Assembly (NCBI GenBank): GCA_030671945.1
Contig: DAOVHJ010000179.1
Coordinates: 1-5,672, forward strand
Source of the DNA: Candidatus Heimdallarchaeota archaeon
GTDB taxonomy: Archaea > Asgardarchaeota > Heimdallarchaeia > JABLTI01
Length of the DNA stretch: 5,672 nt
Reading direction: 5' to 3'
Below the pieces are notes generated by a model. That model was not told the DNA's origin. It was given only the letters and a program-made list of their open reading frames with translations, and searched no databases. Shown here piece by piece: positions 5,613 through 5,672 of the stretch (its first letter is position 1; each line of letters begins with the position of its first letter). A program made the translations under genes and the position numbers.

Positions 5613-5672
5613 CAAGAATAAATGTAAATGAATATTATAGAAGTCTCAGGTTTGTAATTTAATGATCCCAAA

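Noticed and set aside
5612..5672. Possible gene ends or starts at the right edge: a minus-strand frame open to a TGA at 5614-5612, and an ATG at 5662 on the plus strand
   Set aside because: Only about 19 codons and about 3 codons respectively are visible, with no recognisable protein motif; neither can be supported from this window.

Overview
The window reads as a gene-dense, AT-rich archaeal chromosome segment. Evidence for an archaeon: an archaeal/eukaryotic-type Trm5 tRNA methyltransferase, a GPN-loop GTPase, a stand-alone TraB-domain protein, a CinA-type protein without the bacterial C-terminal amidase domain, and ribosome-binding sites of the GAGGTGA type. The phylum cannot be fixed from sequence alone. 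A low-GC Asgard or thaumarchaeal-like lineage would fit, but this is a guess. There is no sign of mobile elements, CRISPR, tRNA or rRNA genes, and most of the content looks like core genome.

Layout: (1) Positions 2-2591, plus strand: three closely spaced genes, probably one transcript. They are the 3' part of trm5 (its N-terminal D1 domain lies off the left edge), a MoCF/CinA-domain protein, and a GPN-loop GTPase. Gaps are 19 and 24 nt, and the second and third genes have recognisable ribosome-binding sites. (2) Positions 2607-4668, minus strand: an unrecognised ~400-residue all-helical protein followed a few bases later by a soluble TraB-family protein, probably co-transcribed. This unit converges on the GTPase gene with only 15 bp between stop codons. 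(3) About 4669-4878: a divergent promoter region of roughly 200 bp holding AT-rich TATA-like stretches and a 21-bp near-perfect palindrome. (4) Positions 4879-5532, plus strand: a DUF47/PhoU-like protein, probably starting 28 codons inside its longest frame. (5) 5533-5672: noncoding, with a T-rich putative terminator and an 11-bp perfect inverted repeat.

The first three genes point to housekeeping work: tRNA position-37 methylation, pyridine-nucleotide or pterin-type chemistry, and GTPase-assisted assembly. The DUF47 protein suggests phosphate-transport control. The part least explained by known families is the minus-strand helical protein. By eye it contains four degenerate copies, spaced about 95-107 residues apart, of a helix-loop-helix unit resembling the lid helices of MCM/MoxR AAA+ ATPases or a histone-fold half, with no ATPase core. 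It is the best candidate for something undescribed here.
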